From Pseudoflavonifractor phocaeensis (GTDB lineage: Bacteria; Bacillota; Clostridia; Oscillospirales; Oscillospiraceae): a stretch of DNA of 46,515 nucleotides. Position numbers and translations under genes: made by a program. This document shows positions 18,284-27,164 of the stretch, in pieces. Within the stretch, counting starts at the first letter, position 1. Each line of letters opens with the position of its first letter. The DNA lies in contig NZ_JACJLC010000022.1 in assembly GCF_016901955.1 (NCBI RefSeq), forward strand, positions 1-46,515. The letters run 5' to 3'. The notes beneath the pieces are model-generated. The model did not search any database. It worked only from the letters and a program-made list of their open reading frames with translations, and was not told where the DNA came from.

Positions 18284-20530
18284 TCAGTCCAGCAGGGTGA
18301 GCTGCTCCTCCCCCCGGTCCTCCTCCTTCAGCAGGGCCCCCGCCGCCGGCAGGGACCGGGCCCGGTACCGGGCCGCGTTGACGATGTGGGTCTCCCCCAG
18401 GGGAAGGATCCGCTCCGCCTTCCACTTGGGCTTCAGGGTCATCACGTTGACTCCCTGGGTGGAGCGGGTGGTCTTGGGGGAGAGCAGGGCGGTGTGGAAC
18501 ACCAGACAGCGGCCCTCGGTGGAGATCGCCGCCGCCTCCAGATCCTCCTTAATGTGGAGGGCCCCCGCCAGGGGGGACTTGTCGGAGTAGGCTCCCGTCA
18601 GCTTCTTCCGCCGGGTCTGGGTCTGGTAGGCGGACAGCTCCACCCGGGCGGCCTTGCCGTTTTCAAAGAAGAACAGCAGGCTGCCGGTGTAGTCGCTGGT
18701 GAGGCAGGCCCACACAAAGCTCTCGCCGGGATCCATGACCAGCTTGGTGGCCAGGAAGTCCCCCAGCACGCTGGCCTTGCTGTCGTCAAAGTCGCTGAGA
18801 CGGGTCTTGTAGCACTGCTGCTTATCGGTAAACACCAGCAGCTCGTCCCGGTTGCTCCCCTCCCAGTACAGGAAGGGGCCGTCCCCCTCCTTATACTTCT
18901 GCTCGCTGCTCATCCGCAGGGACTGGGGGGTGATCTTTTTGAAGTATCCCTCCCGGGAGCAGAACACATGCACCGGGTAGTCCGGGGTCTCGTCGTCCTC
19001 CTCCAGAGCGCCGGCGGGCTGGTAGTCGTAGACGATCTCGGTGCGCCGGGGGACGGCGTACTTCTTCTTCACCGCCGCCAGTTCGGAAATGATGAGCTTC
19101 TTGATCCGGCCGGGGTTGTTGACCAGGTCCTGAAGGTCGGCGATCTCCTCCTCCAGCCCGGCCACCTCCTCGATGCGCTTTAAGATATACTCCTTGTTGA
19201 TGTTGCGCAGCTTGATGTCGGCCACATATTCCGCCTGAATGTTGTCGATGCCGAAGCCGATCATCAGGTTGGGCACCACCTCGGCGTCCTCCTCGGTTTC
19301 CCGGATGATCTTGATGGCCCGGTCGATATCCAGCAGGATCTTTTTCAGCCCCTTCAGCAGATGGAGCTTCTCCTGCTTCTTTTTCATCACATAGTAGGTC
19401 CGGCGGCGCACCCCGTCCATTCGCCAGCCGGTCCACTCCTCCAGGATCTCCCCGATGCCCATGACCTTGGGCATGCCGGCGATGAGGATGTTGAAGTTGC
19501 AGGAGCAGGCGTCCTGGAGGGTGGTGGATTTGAAGAGCTTGGCCATCAGCTTGTCCGGATCGGTACCCCGCTTGAGGTCAATGGTGATCTTCAGGCCGTT
19601 CAGGTCGGTCTCATCCCGCATGTCGGCGATTTCCTTGATCTTCCCCGCCTTGATCAGCTCGGCCACCTTGTCCATGATGGCCTCCACCGTGGTGGTGTAG
19701 GGGATCTCGTACACCTCGATGAGGTTCTCGCTTTTCAGATACCGCCACCGGGCCCGGACCTGGAAGGAGCCCCGGCCGGTGGTATAGATCTGCCGCAGGG
19801 CGCTCTCGTCGTACAGCAGCTGGCCGCCGGTGGGGAAATCGGGGGCCTTCAGGTGCTCCATCAGGTTGATTTTGGGATTTTTCAGATAGGCGGCGGTGAC
19901 GTCGCACACCTCCCCCAGGTTGAACCCGCACAGGTTGGAGGCCATACCCACGGCGATGCCCTGGTTGGCGCTCACCAGCACGTTGGGGAAGGTGGTGGGC
20001 AGCAGGGTGGGCTCCTTCATGGAGCCGTCGTAGTTGTCCACAAAGTCCACCGTGTCCTGGTCGATATCCCGGAAGAGCTCGGCGCAGATGGGGTCCAGCC
20101 GCACCTCGGTGTACCGGCTGGCCGCCCAGGCCATGTCCCGGGAGTATACCTTGCCGAAGTTGCCCTTGGAGTCCACCAGGGGGTGGAGCAGGGCGCCATA
20201 GCCCCGGGAGAGGCGCACCATGGTGTCGTAGATGGCGGCGTCGCCGTGGGGGTTGAGCTTCATGGTCTGGCCCACCACGTTGGCGCTCTTGGTGCGGCTG
20301 CCGCCCAGCAGGTGCATCTGGTACATGGTGTACAGCAGCTTCCGGTGGGAGGGCTTGAAGCCGTCGATCTCCGGGATGGCACGGGAGACGATGACGCTCA
20401 TGGCGTAGGGCATGTAGTTGAGCTCCAGGGTCTGGGTGATGGGCTGCTCCAGCACCTCGGGCCGCAGGCCCATGACGTTGGGGTTGTTGACCTTCTTCGC
20501 CCCCTCCTCGGGGGTTCTTTTCTTAGCCAT
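18284..20530 (-). CDS. Type IIA topoisomerase subunit A (ParC/GyrA-like, divergent)
   Basis: A 748-residue DNA-cleaving subunit. The winged-helix region (SRAIPEIDGFKPSHRKLLYTM broken here as PEIDGFKPSHRKLL) precedes the catalytic Tyr140 in AASRYTEVRL. The tower, coiled-coil gate (LEEEIADLQDLVNN) and a beta-pinwheel-like C-terminal domain follow. The sequence departs from ordinary GyrA/ParC, and the GyrA box QRRGGKG is not seen, which favours a topoisomerase IV-like, decatenating role. It follows its B subunit by 14 bases. The organism presumably has a separate gyrase elsewhere; this is inferred. Confidence 0.92.
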   Translation of the reverse strand: MAKKRTPEEGAKKVNNPNVMGLRPEVLEQPITQTLELNYMPYAMSVIVSRAIPEIDGFKPSHRKLLYTMYQMHLLGGSRTKSANVVGQTMKLNPHGDAAIYDTMVRLSRGYGALLHPLVDSKGNFGKVYSRDMAWAASRYTEVRLDPICAELFRDIDQDTVDFVDNYDGSMKEPTLLPTTFPNVLVSANQGIAVGMASNLCGFNLGEVCDVTAAYLKNPKINLMEHLKAPDFPTGGQLLYDESALRQIYTTGRGSFQVRARWRYLKSENLIEVYEIPYTTTVEAIMDKVAELIKAGKIKEIADMRDETDLNGLKITIDLKRGTDPDKLMAKLFKSTTLQDACSCNFNILIAGMPKVMGIGEILEEWTGWRMDGVRRRTYYVMKKKQEKLHLLKGLKKILLDIDRAIKIIRETEEDAEVVPNLMIGFGIDNIQAEYVADIKLRNINKEYILKRIEEVAGLEEEIADLQDLVNNPGRIKKLIISELAAVKKKYAVPRRTEIVYDYQPAGALEEDDETPDYPVHVFCSREGYFKKITPQSLRMSSEQKYKEGDGPFLYWEGSNRDELLVFTDKQQCYKTRLSDFDDSKASVLGDFLATKLVMDPGESFVWACLTSDYTGSLLFFFENGKAARVELSAYQTQTRRKKLTGAYSDKSPLAGALHIKEDLEAAAISTEGRCLVFHTALLSPKTTRSTQGVNVMTLKPKWKAERILPLGETHIVNAARYRARSLPAAGALLKEEDRGEEQLTLLD

Positions 20531-20544
20531 GTTCTTTCATCCTC

Positions 20545-22536
20545 TTACGAAATATCCGCCAGTTCCAGGTATTTGTACCCGTTTTCGGCGATATGGTCCT
20601 TCCGGCCCTGGAGGTTGTCTCCCAGGAGCAGGTCAAACACAGCAGCGGTGTTGGCCACATCCTCGGGCATGACCTTAATGAGCCGCCGGGTCTCCGGGTT
20701 CATGGTGGTGAGCCACATCATGTCCGGCTCGTTCTCGCCCAGACCCTTGGAGCGGTTGATGGAACACTTCTTCCCCGCCAGCTCCCCGTTGACGATGTCG
20801 TTTTTCTCGGCGTCGGAGTAGGCAAACCAGGTCTTTTCCTTATAGTTGATCTCGTACAGGGGGGACTCGGCAATATACACATAGCCCCGCTGGATGAGGG
20901 TGGGGGTGAGGCGGTAGAGCATGGTCAAAATCAGGGTGCGGATCTGAAACCCGTCCACGTCGGCGTCGGTACAGATGACGATCTTGTTCCAGCGCAGGTT
21001 CATGAGATCGAACTCCGCCAGGTCCTTGGCGTGCTTGTCGTGGACCTCCACCCCGCAGCCCAGCACCTTCAAAAGGTCGGTGATGATCTCACTTTTGAAG
21101 ATCTTGGCATAGTCCGCCTTCAGACAGTTCAAAATTTTGCCCCGCACCGGCATGATACCCTGGAACTCCGCGTCCCGGCTCAGCTTCACACTGCCCAGGG
21201 CCGAGTCGCCCTCCACGATGTAGAGCTCCCGGCGGGTGGTATCCTTGGTGCGGCAGTCCACGAACTTCTGCACCCGGTTGGAGATGTCCACATTGCCCGA
21301 CAGCTTCTTCTTGATGTTCAGCCGGGTGCGCTCGGCGTTCTCCCGGGATCGCTTGTTGATGAGCACCTGCTCGGAGATCTTGGCGGCGTCGAAGGGGTTT
21401 TCGATAAAATAGACCTCCAGCTGAGCCCGCAAAAATTCCGTCATGGCCTCCTGGACGAACTTGTTGGTGATGGCCTTCTTGGTCTGGTTCTCATAGGAGG
21501 TCTGGGTGGAGAAGTTGTTGCTCACCAGCACCAGACAGTCCTCCACGTCGGCCCAGGTGACCTTGCTCTCACTCTTCTGGTACTTGCCCTGAGCCTTCAG
21601 AAAGGCGTCGATGCCATTGACGAAGGCCGATTTCACCGCCTTCTCCGGGGAGCCCCCGTGCTCCAGCCAGGAGGAGTTGTGGTAGTGCTCAATGACCTGC
21701 ACCGTATTGGAGAAGCAGAAGGACACGCTCAGCTTGACCTTGTACTCATCCTTATCCGCCCGATCCCGGCCCCGCCGCTCGGTCTGCCAGAACACCGGCT
21801 GGGTCAGGGGATTTTCCCCCGCCAGCTCCTTCACATAGTCCTCGATGCCGTTTTCATACTTGAAATCAGTGGTCTCAAACTTGCCCCCCACCTGGTTGCG
21901 GAACCGGAAGGTAATACCGGCGTTGACCACCGCCTGCCGTTTGAGCACATCCAGGTAAAAGGCCTCCGGGATATCGATGTCGGTAAATACCTCCAGGTCG
22001 GGGAGCCAACGGAATTTGGAGCCGGTTTTTTTGCCGCTGTAGGGCTCCTTTTTCAGGCCGCCCACATTTTCTCCCTTTTCAAAGTGGAGGGTATACTCGT
22101 ACCCGTCCCGGTGGATCACCGCGTCAAACCAGGCGCTGGCGTACTGGGTGGCGCAGGAGCCCAGGCCGTTGAGACCCAGGGAGTACTCGTAGTTGTCCCC
22201 GGAATTGTTGTTGTACTTGCCGCCGGCGTACAACTCGCAAAACACCAGCTCCCAGTTGTACTTCTGCTCCTTCTCGTTCCAGTCCACCGGGCAGCCCCGC
22301 CCAAAGTCCTCTACCTCAATGGACTTGTCCGCGTACCGAGTGAGGGTGATGAGATTGCCGTGGCCCTCTCTGGCCTCGTCGATGGCGTTGGACAGGATCT
22401 CGAACACCGCGTGCTGGCAGCCCTCCAGCCCGTCGGAGCCAAAGATCACCGCCGGGCGTTTGCGCACCCGGTCCGCTCCCTTGAGGGAGGAAATAGATTC
22501 GTTGCCGTAGCCTTTTTGGGACGTACTCTTTGCCAT
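20545..22536 (-). CDS. Type IIA topoisomerase subunit B (ParE/GyrB-like, divergent)
   Basis: A 663-residue ATPase subunit. The GHKL pocket is present: FEILSNAIDEA (Asn50), VEDFGRGCPV (DxGxG), GLNGLGSCATQ lid. A transducer domain follows. The TOPRIM domain has YIVEGDSALGSVKLSR and CTDADVDGFQIRTL, so the metal-binding Glu and DxD pair are intact. Several positions that are nearly invariant in GyrB/ParE differ, for example EGDSAGGSAKQGR and DADVDGSHI, which marks this as a separate paralogous group. It heads the operon that runs through the A subunit, and it has a strong promoter. Confidence 0.92.
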   Translation of the reverse strand: MAKSTSQKGYGNESISSLKGADRVRKRPAVIFGSDGLEGCQHAVFEILSNAIDEAREGHGNLITLTRYADKSIEVEDFGRGCPVDWNEKEQKYNWELVFCELYAGGKYNNNSGDNYEYSLGLNGLGSCATQYASAWFDAVIHRDGYEYTLHFEKGENVGGLKKEPYSGKKTGSKFRWLPDLEVFTDIDIPEAFYLDVLKRQAVVNAGITFRFRNQVGGKFETTDFKYENGIEDYVKELAGENPLTQPVFWQTERRGRDRADKDEYKVKLSVSFCFSNTVQVIEHYHNSSWLEHGGSPEKAVKSAFVNGIDAFLKAQGKYQKSESKVTWADVEDCLVLVSNNFSTQTSYENQTKKAITNKFVQEAMTEFLRAQLEVYFIENPFDAAKISEQVLINKRSRENAERTRLNIKKKLSGNVDISNRVQKFVDCRTKDTTRRELYIVEGDSALGSVKLSRDAEFQGIMPVRGKILNCLKADYAKIFKSEIITDLLKVLGCGVEVHDKHAKDLAEFDLMNLRWNKIVICTDADVDGFQIRTLILTMLYRLTPTLIQRGYVYIAESPLYEINYKEKTWFAYSDAEKNDIVNGELAGKKCSINRSKGLGENEPDMMWLTTMNPETRRLIKVMPEDVANTAAVFDLLLGDNLQGRKDHIAENGYKYLELADIS

Positions 22537-22593
22537 GGGCCTCTCCTCATATCGTAAAACTGCCGGCCCCCAGGCCGGCGCTCGTATTATATT

Positions 22594-22623
22594 ATATTAC
22601 CCTAAAGGGGCCTAAAGTGTCAA
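22594..22623 (-). promoter_or_regulatory. Promoter of the topoisomerase operon
   Basis: On the minus strand TTGACA (22618-22623) and TAATAT (22594-22599) are 18 bases apart. The -35 box sits directly in the tail of the terminator of the upstream small gene. Confidence 0.75.
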
Positions 22624-22624
22624 G

Positions 22625-22652
22625 AAAGGGACCTGCCGGGGCAGGTCCCTTT
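22625..22652 (-). terminator. Terminator behind the 40-residue protein gene
   Basis: A 13-bp perfect stem (22625-22637 with 22640-22652, 2-base loop) follows the stop codon by three bases. The stem itself ends in TTTCTTG on the minus strand. Confidence 0.75.
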
Positions 22653-22655
22653 CTG

Positions 22656-22778
22656 TTATGCCGCCTGGTCCTCCAGCTCGGCCAGCGCCTCCCCCTGGGA
22701 GTCGGCGGAGAACCGGAATCGTCCGGCGGCGTCGTATACCTCGATGTGACCGTTGACATAGCGAAACTCAAATTCCAT
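22656..22778 (-). CDS. Hypothetical 40-residue protein
   Basis: A short but convincing gene: ATG at 22778 preceded by AAAGGAG with a 9-base gap, and a terminator three bases after the stop. The product has alternating polar and aromatic residues (MEFEFRYVNGHIEVYDAAGR) that suggest a small beta hairpin, then an acidic helix. I do not recognise a named family. A short hairpin (CCTGTA with TACAGG, 22795-22814) lies directly before the ribosome site. It follows the amidase gene by 68 bases and may be read from the same transcript. Confidence 0.6.
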   Translation of the reverse strand: MEFEFRYVNGHIEVYDAAGRFRFSADSQGEALAELEDQAA

Positions 22779-22846
22779 AGGGCTGCGCTCCTTTCCTGTA
22801 TCGTTGGGTACAGGATACCAGAAGAGCTGTCCTATAAACCGGACTA

Positions 22847-23458
22847 TTATCCCAGATCCGCCAGAAAATCTGTCCAGGCCTCCGGATTGCGCACATAGTA
22901 CCGGGGGCACTCCTTGCCTGTGACGTCATAATGGCGGATGACCTGAGTGGCGTCCAGATCGTACTTGTCCATGAGCCACTGCACCAGCTTCACCAGGGAG
23001 TCATAGGTGGCCTGGGTGAATTCCCCGGTGTCGTCGGGGTGGCAGCACTCGATGGAGATGGTGTCGTAATTCCGGGGGCCGGTGCAGTAGGCGATCTCCT
23101 CCAGGGGGACATTGAGGAGCACCTCTCCATCCAAACCAATGAGGAAATGACTGGAGGCGTACGTCTCCCCGGTCTCAGCCAGGTTTTTGAAATAGCTGTT
23201 GTTCTGAGCCGCTGTGGTGCCCGGGTTGCCAACATAGTGGACCACCACCCCGTTGACCTGCTCCAGGGGATCTCCCGGCCGGGAGTACTGGTTGACCGGA
23301 AGGAGCTTTTCCTCCACCCAGTCGGGCAGGCCGGCGGTGTCTTCCGCCGCCGGGGCGGCCAACAGATGCCAGGCGACGGCCCCGCCGCACAGCAGCACCA
23401 GGACCAGCAGCAGAGGGAGCAGGGGAGAGCGGCGGCGTTTTTTCAGTCTGGACGGCAT
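22847..23458 (-). CDS. N-acetylmuramoyl-L-alanine amidase, amidase_2 type, membrane-anchored
   Basis: A 203-residue peptidoglycan hydrolase. A basic N-terminus (KKRRR) is followed by a hydrophobic segment (residues 13-34) that acts as signal peptide or anchor. The catalytic domain spans residues about 45-200. The zinc ligands are seen as His74 in VVVHYVG, a late His in VIRHYDVTGKECPRYY and the conserved Cys/Asp-type position in that motif. SSHFLIGLDG and the YCTGPRNYDTISIECCH core strand are typical. It cleaves the amide between MurNAc and the stem peptide. The ATG at 23458 follows GGAGG with an 8-base gap. Confidence 0.88.
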   Translation of the reverse strand: MPSRLKKRRRSPLLPLLLVLVLLCGGAVAWHLLAAPAAEDTAGLPDWVEEKLLPVNQYSRPGDPLEQVNGVVVHYVGNPGTTAAQNNSYFKNLAETGETYASSHFLIGLDGEVLLNVPLEEIAYCTGPRNYDTISIECCHPDDTGEFTQATYDSLVKLVQWLMDKYDLDATQVIRHYDVTGKECPRYYVRNPEAWTDFLADLG

Positions 23459-23486
23459 GAGCTTGTCCTCCTTTGGGATAAACGCA

Positions 23487-23524
23487 GAAACACAGGCCCG
23501 CCGCCTGTTGCGGGCCTGTGTTTC
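23487..23524 (-). terminator. Hairpin between mrp and the amidase gene
   Basis: A 15-bp perfect stem (23487-23501 with 23510-23524, 8-base loop) lies 29 bases before the amidase start and about 125 bases after the mrp stop. The T tract after it is weak, so it may be a terminator for mrp or a leader structure of the amidase gene. Confidence 0.5.
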
Positions 23525-23649
23525 CAAGATCTGAAAAAGAGAGGAAAGAGAGGGTGGTCTTTGTTGACCACGGTGTTATCCTACTCGCTTCCTGTGAACC
23601 CGTTTTGAACCAAATATGAATCTTTTGTGAAGGATTGGTTTGGATCTCC

Positions 23650-24471
23650 TCACTCCGCCAGGGCCTTGGCCACGTCGGCAAGATAGTTGGGCTCCAGATC
23701 CTCGATCTTGCCCGCGTCGCAGGCGGCGGCCACAGCGGGATCAATGGGCAGCCGGGCCAGCACCTTCAGGCCCAGACCGTCGGCCACCTGCTCGATGTGG
23801 CTCTCCCCAAAGATGGCGTGGCGCTTGCCACAGTCGGGGCACTGGAAGTAGGAATAGTTCTCCACCAGACCCAGCACGGGAATATGCATCAGCTCGGCCA
23901 TCTTCACCGCCTTGGTGACGATCATGCTCACCAGGTCCTGGGGAGAGGTGACCACCACGATGCCGTCCACCGGCAGGGACTGGAACACGGTCAGGGGCAC
24001 GTCGCCGGTGCCGGGGGGCATATCCACGAACATATAGTCCACGTCCCCCCAGATCACGTCGGTCCAGAACTGCTTGACGGTGCCGGCGATGACAGGGCCC
24101 CGCCACACCACCGGATCGGTCTCGTGCTCGGTAAGCAGATTGAGGCTCATGATCTCAATGCCGGTGCGGGTCTGGGCGGGGTAGATGCCCAGCTCGCTGC
24201 CCTCAGCCCGGGTGTGGACGCCGAAGGCGGCGGGGATGGAGGGGCCGGTGATGTCGGCGTCCAGCACGGCCACCTTCTTGCCCATCCGGCGCATGGCCAC
24301 CGCCAGGGATGAGGTCACAAGGCTCTTGCCCACGCCCCCCTTGCCACTGACCACGGCGATGACCTTGCCGATGGAGGACAGGCCGTTGGCGGGCTCGTGG
24401 AGATCCTGGGGCGCGGTGCGCTCCCCGCAGCTCTCGCCGCAGGTGGAGCAGTTGTGGGTACATTCTGACAT
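23650..24471 (-). CDS. mrp: Mrp/NBP35-type Fe-S cluster carrier ATPase
   Basis: A 273-residue P-loop ATPase of the Mrp/ApbC group that carries Fe-S clusters to apoproteins. The N-terminus has four cysteines (C4, C8, C11, C15 in CTHNCSTCGESC). The deviant Walker A is SGKGGVGKSLV, and the DADITGPSIP switch and VDMPPGTGD motifs are clear. The cluster-binding CPDC motif lies near residue 210 (YFQCPDCGK). ATG at 24471 gives the Cys-rich N-terminus seen in clostridial relatives. The gene appears monocistronic, with REP elements upstream. Confidence 0.93.
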   Translation of the reverse strand: MSECTHNCSTCGESCGERTAPQDLHEPANGLSSIGKVIAVVSGKGGVGKSLVTSSLAVAMRRMGKKVAVLDADITGPSIPAAFGVHTRAEGSELGIYPAQTRTGIEIMSLNLLTEHETDPVVWRGPVIAGTVKQFWTDVIWGDVDYMFVDMPPGTGDVPLTVFQSLPVDGIVVVTSPQDLVSMIVTKAVKMAELMHIPVLGLVENYSYFQCPDCGKRHAIFGESHIEQVADGLGLKVLARLPIDPAVAAACDAGKIEDLEPNYLADVAKALAE

Positions 24472-24570
24472 GGTAGTTTTCCTTCTTTCCTATGTTTTTA
24501 CCAGAGATTGGGATGGGGAGCGGGCGGGGGACAAGCCCCCGCCATTCCTCATTTGACTTGCAGATCGACC

Positions 24571-24620
24571 CGTAGGGGCGACCTGTGGTCGCCCGCGGGC
24601 GGTCAAAGACCGCCCCTACG
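24571..24620. repeat. Paired GTAG REP elements (BIME-like) upstream of mrp
   Basis: Two REP hairpins in opposite orientation, with GTAG pointing outward at both ends and a GCCCGCGGGC centre. The stems are GGGCGACC/GGTCGCCC and GGGCGGTC/GACCGCCC. Bases 24572-24620 are identical to 28274-28322. A single related palindrome, GCAGGGGCGGC with GCCGCCC, follows at 24641-24665. The gap of 219 bases between mrp and the kinase gene holds nothing else that I can identify. Confidence 0.85.
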
Positions 24621-24690
24621 GACAGCCCCGGGCATCCTCTGCAGGGGCGGCTATCAGCCGCCCGCCGTGATCGGCCAGGATGCCGTCCCC

Positions 24691-25641
24691 TCAATAGCTA
24701 TAGCTCCCCCCGCCGATGAACTCCCGGATCAGGGACTCGGGGGGCACCAGGTCCAGGTCCACCGGCTCAAAGTACCGGAATGCGTCCACCAGATCATGAA
24801 ATTCCTGATGGCGGGGATTGTCCCGGGGGATCTGGTCCACCGCCTCCCCCAGGGCGGCGGCATAGTGGGCAAACACCGACGGCTCATAGGGCAGGGAGGA
24901 GTCGATGACGATATTCGCCCGGTTTTTAAAGGGAGAGATGTAGGTTTTTTCGCCCCGGCGCACATTATACCACATGAGCAGCGTTTCCAAAAGGTCTGTG
25001 CCCCGGAAATTATAATCCCGCACCGCCCGGCGGGAGATCCGCATCCAGGTGGCCTTGAACCGCATTTCCTCCCCCTCCAGCACGTTGGAGCGGGCGGAGA
25101 TGTACAGGCCGGTGGCCTCGGGGTGGCGGCCGGCGATATCGTCGTTGAGGGCATGGATGCCCTCGAAAATGGCGATCTCGTTTTTGTCCAGCTTCAAAAA
25201 GGTGCCCCGGCTGTCGTTGCGCATCTGCCGGGCGAACTCATACTTGGGCACCACCACCCAATCCCCCCGGGACAGGCGGGTGAAGGTCTCGTCCAGCAGG
25301 TCCAGGTCCAGCAGCTTGGGGGACTCGTAGTCAATATCCCCCTCGGGGGTACGGGGGGCAGTCTTTCGGTTCAGGGTCTTGTAGTAATTGTCCATGGAGA
25401 TGGTGTGGGAGTTCACCCCCCGGCGCTCCAGCTCCTGCTCCAGCTTCATGGCGGTAGTGGTCTTGCCCGAGCCGGAAGGGCCGGACAGCAGTACGATGGG
25501 ACTGTCCTTCATCCGCGCCAGGATCTGGTCCACGGCGGCCTCGATCCGCCCCTGATAGGCGTGGTCACACCGGGCCAGGTAGCCCGCCGGATCGGTCCGC
25601 AGGCCGCGGTTGATGTCTTGCAGCTGATAGGGCACGGTCAT
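24691..25641 (-). CDS. Uridine kinase-like nucleoside kinase
   Basis: A 316-residue P-loop kinase of the uridine kinase/phosphoribulokinase family. Walker A is GPSGSGKTTTAMKL near residue 55. Then come SMDNYYKTL with the conserved DxYY base, DYESPKLLDLDLL, and the Walker B-type strand IAIFEGIHALN. The first 45 residues and the C-terminal 70 extend beyond a minimal Udk (about 210 residues), as in the larger Udk-like proteins of Clostridia, so the exact nucleoside is unsure. The ATG overlaps the hemZ stop by four bases (ATGA), which shows coupling. Confidence 0.85.
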   Translation of the reverse strand: MTVPYQLQDINRGLRTDPAGYLARCDHAYQGRIEAAVDQILARMKDSPIVLLSGPSGSGKTTTAMKLEQELERRGVNSHTISMDNYYKTLNRKTAPRTPEGDIDYESPKLLDLDLLDETFTRLSRGDWVVVPKYEFARQMRNDSRGTFLKLDKNEIAIFEGIHALNDDIAGRHPEATGLYISARSNVLEGEEMRFKATWMRISRRAVRDYNFRGTDLLETLLMWYNVRRGEKTYISPFKNRANIVIDSSLPYEPSVFAHYAAALGEAVDQIPRDNPRHQEFHDLVDAFRYFEPVDLDLVPPESLIREFIGGGSYSY

Positions 25642-27125
25642 TCCTCCTTACTGTGGGCCGTGAACAGAGCCACCTGCTCCTTTCCGGCGCAGACGGCGTC
25701 GATCTTGTCCAGATACTCCTTGGGGTACTTGGGGTTGGCGATGCGCACGATGCGTCCGGCCTTGTGATCCACCAGCTTGGTGATCCCCCCGCCGCCCAGG
25801 GACAGGATAGTGTGGAGCTCCTCCATCATGCAAATGTTGTACAGGTTTTCATAGCCCGGCAAACTCCAGCCCACGTTCTCAAAGGAGCCAGACATATACT
25901 TCTGCCGGTACAGGTAGTAGGGCCGCTGCCCCGCCTGCCGGAGGGCAGCCCAGGCATAGTCCAGCATAGCGGCCACCTCCTCTCCGGAGGGGATGGCAGC
26001 GTTTTCCTCCATCAGCCTGGAGCCCTTTTTCAGAGCCAGGGTGTGGACGGTGATGTTCTCCGGGCCCAGCTCCAGCACCTGGTCCAGGGAGGACCGGAAG
26101 CCGTCCACCGTATCGGCGGGCAGGCCGGCGATCAGATCCATGTTGACGCAGCCGATACCGCTGTCCCGGACCAGTTGATAAGCGGCCAGGATATCCGCCC
26201 CCCGGTGGGCCCGGCCCATGGCGGCCAGCACGTGGTCCTCCATGGACTGGGGGTTTACCGATACCCGGTCACATCCCCGCCGGGCCAGCACCGCCAGCTT
26301 TTCCCGGGTAATGGTGTCCGGCCGTCCGGCCTCCACGGTGTACTCGGTGCAGGCCGACAGATCCAGCTGATCGGCCAGCTCTCCCATGAGCCGGTCCAGC
26401 TGGGAGGCGGACAGGGTGGTGGGGGTGCCGCCTCCAAAGTAAATGGCGCGCACTTTCAGGCCGGTCTCCTCCAGCACCTTGCCGGTGGCCCGGATTTCCC
26501 GGGAAAGGGCCTCCAAAAAGGGTTCGATGAGCTTGAGGGCCCTGCCCACGTCGGCGGACACAAAGGAGCAGTAGGCGCACCGGGTGGGACAGAAGGGGAT
26601 ACCCACGTAAAGGGAAACCTCCCCCGGATGCAAAGCAGCCAGGGCGTCCAGACTGGCCTGGGCACAGTCCATGGCCAGCCGCCGCCGGAGAGGGGTGACG
26701 TGGTAGGTGTGCTGTAGCACCCGTTCTGCCTGGGCGGGGGTGGCCCCGGCCAGAATGGCCTTGGTGGGGATCTTCACAGGGCGCACCCCGGTGAGGGCCC
26801 CCCAGGGGGGCTCACTCCCTCGGGCGGCCACCCCGGCGTCGTAAAAAGCCAGCTTCAAAATCCGTTGGAGGGCCCGGTCGGTGGTGAGGGGATCGGTGAG
26901 CTCTTCCAGTTTACACCGGCGGCTGGCTTTGTATGCCTGTCCGCCGTAACACAGCTTTGCCGTGGCGGTGGCCCAGGCCCTCCCCCGGCTGAGAGACAGG
27001 GTGAGGGCGTCCTCCCCCGGCTCCGGCTCCTCCTCCGGATACTGGGGGCGCTGACCGGGGAAGAGGGTCAGTAACATTTGCTCGGTAGCGTATTTGTAAT
27101 CGTGGCCGTTCAAGTACAGCTTCAT
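25638..27125 (-). CDS. hemZ: Coproporphyrinogen dehydrogenase HemZ (radical SAM)
   Basis: A 495-residue radical SAM protein. The cluster motif CPTRCAYC (CxxxCxxC) follows YVGIPF near residue 175, and FGGGTPTTLSASQLDRL, the GGGTP motif, follows. The N-terminal extension of about 160 residues and the C-terminal HemN-like part identify the HemZ subgroup found in Firmicutes, which is annotated as oxygen-independent coproporphyrinogen III dehydrogenase. Related HemN-like proteins insert or carry heme, so the activity is not certain; other heme genes are not in this window. ATG at 27125 has AAAGGA nine bases upstream. The 3' end overlaps the kinase gene. Confidence 0.88.
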   Translation of the reverse strand: MKLYLNGHDYKYATEQMLLTLFPGQRPQYPEEEPEPGEDALTLSLSRGRAWATATAKLCYGGQAYKASRRCKLEELTDPLTTDRALQRILKLAFYDAGVAARGSEPPWGALTGVRPVKIPTKAILAGATPAQAERVLQHTYHVTPLRRRLAMDCAQASLDALAALHPGEVSLYVGIPFCPTRCAYCSFVSADVGRALKLIEPFLEALSREIRATGKVLEETGLKVRAIYFGGGTPTTLSASQLDRLMGELADQLDLSACTEYTVEAGRPDTITREKLAVLARRGCDRVSVNPQSMEDHVLAAMGRAHRGADILAAYQLVRDSGIGCVNMDLIAGLPADTVDGFRSSLDQVLELGPENITVHTLALKKGSRLMEENAAIPSGEEVAAMLDYAWAALRQAGQRPYYLYRQKYMSGSFENVGWSLPGYENLYNICMMEELHTILSLGGGGITKLVDHKAGRIVRIANPKYPKEYLDKIDAVCAGKEQVALFTAHSKEE

Positions 27126-27164
27126 AGCGGAAAATCCTTTCCGGGGAAATAAACGGGGACCGGC

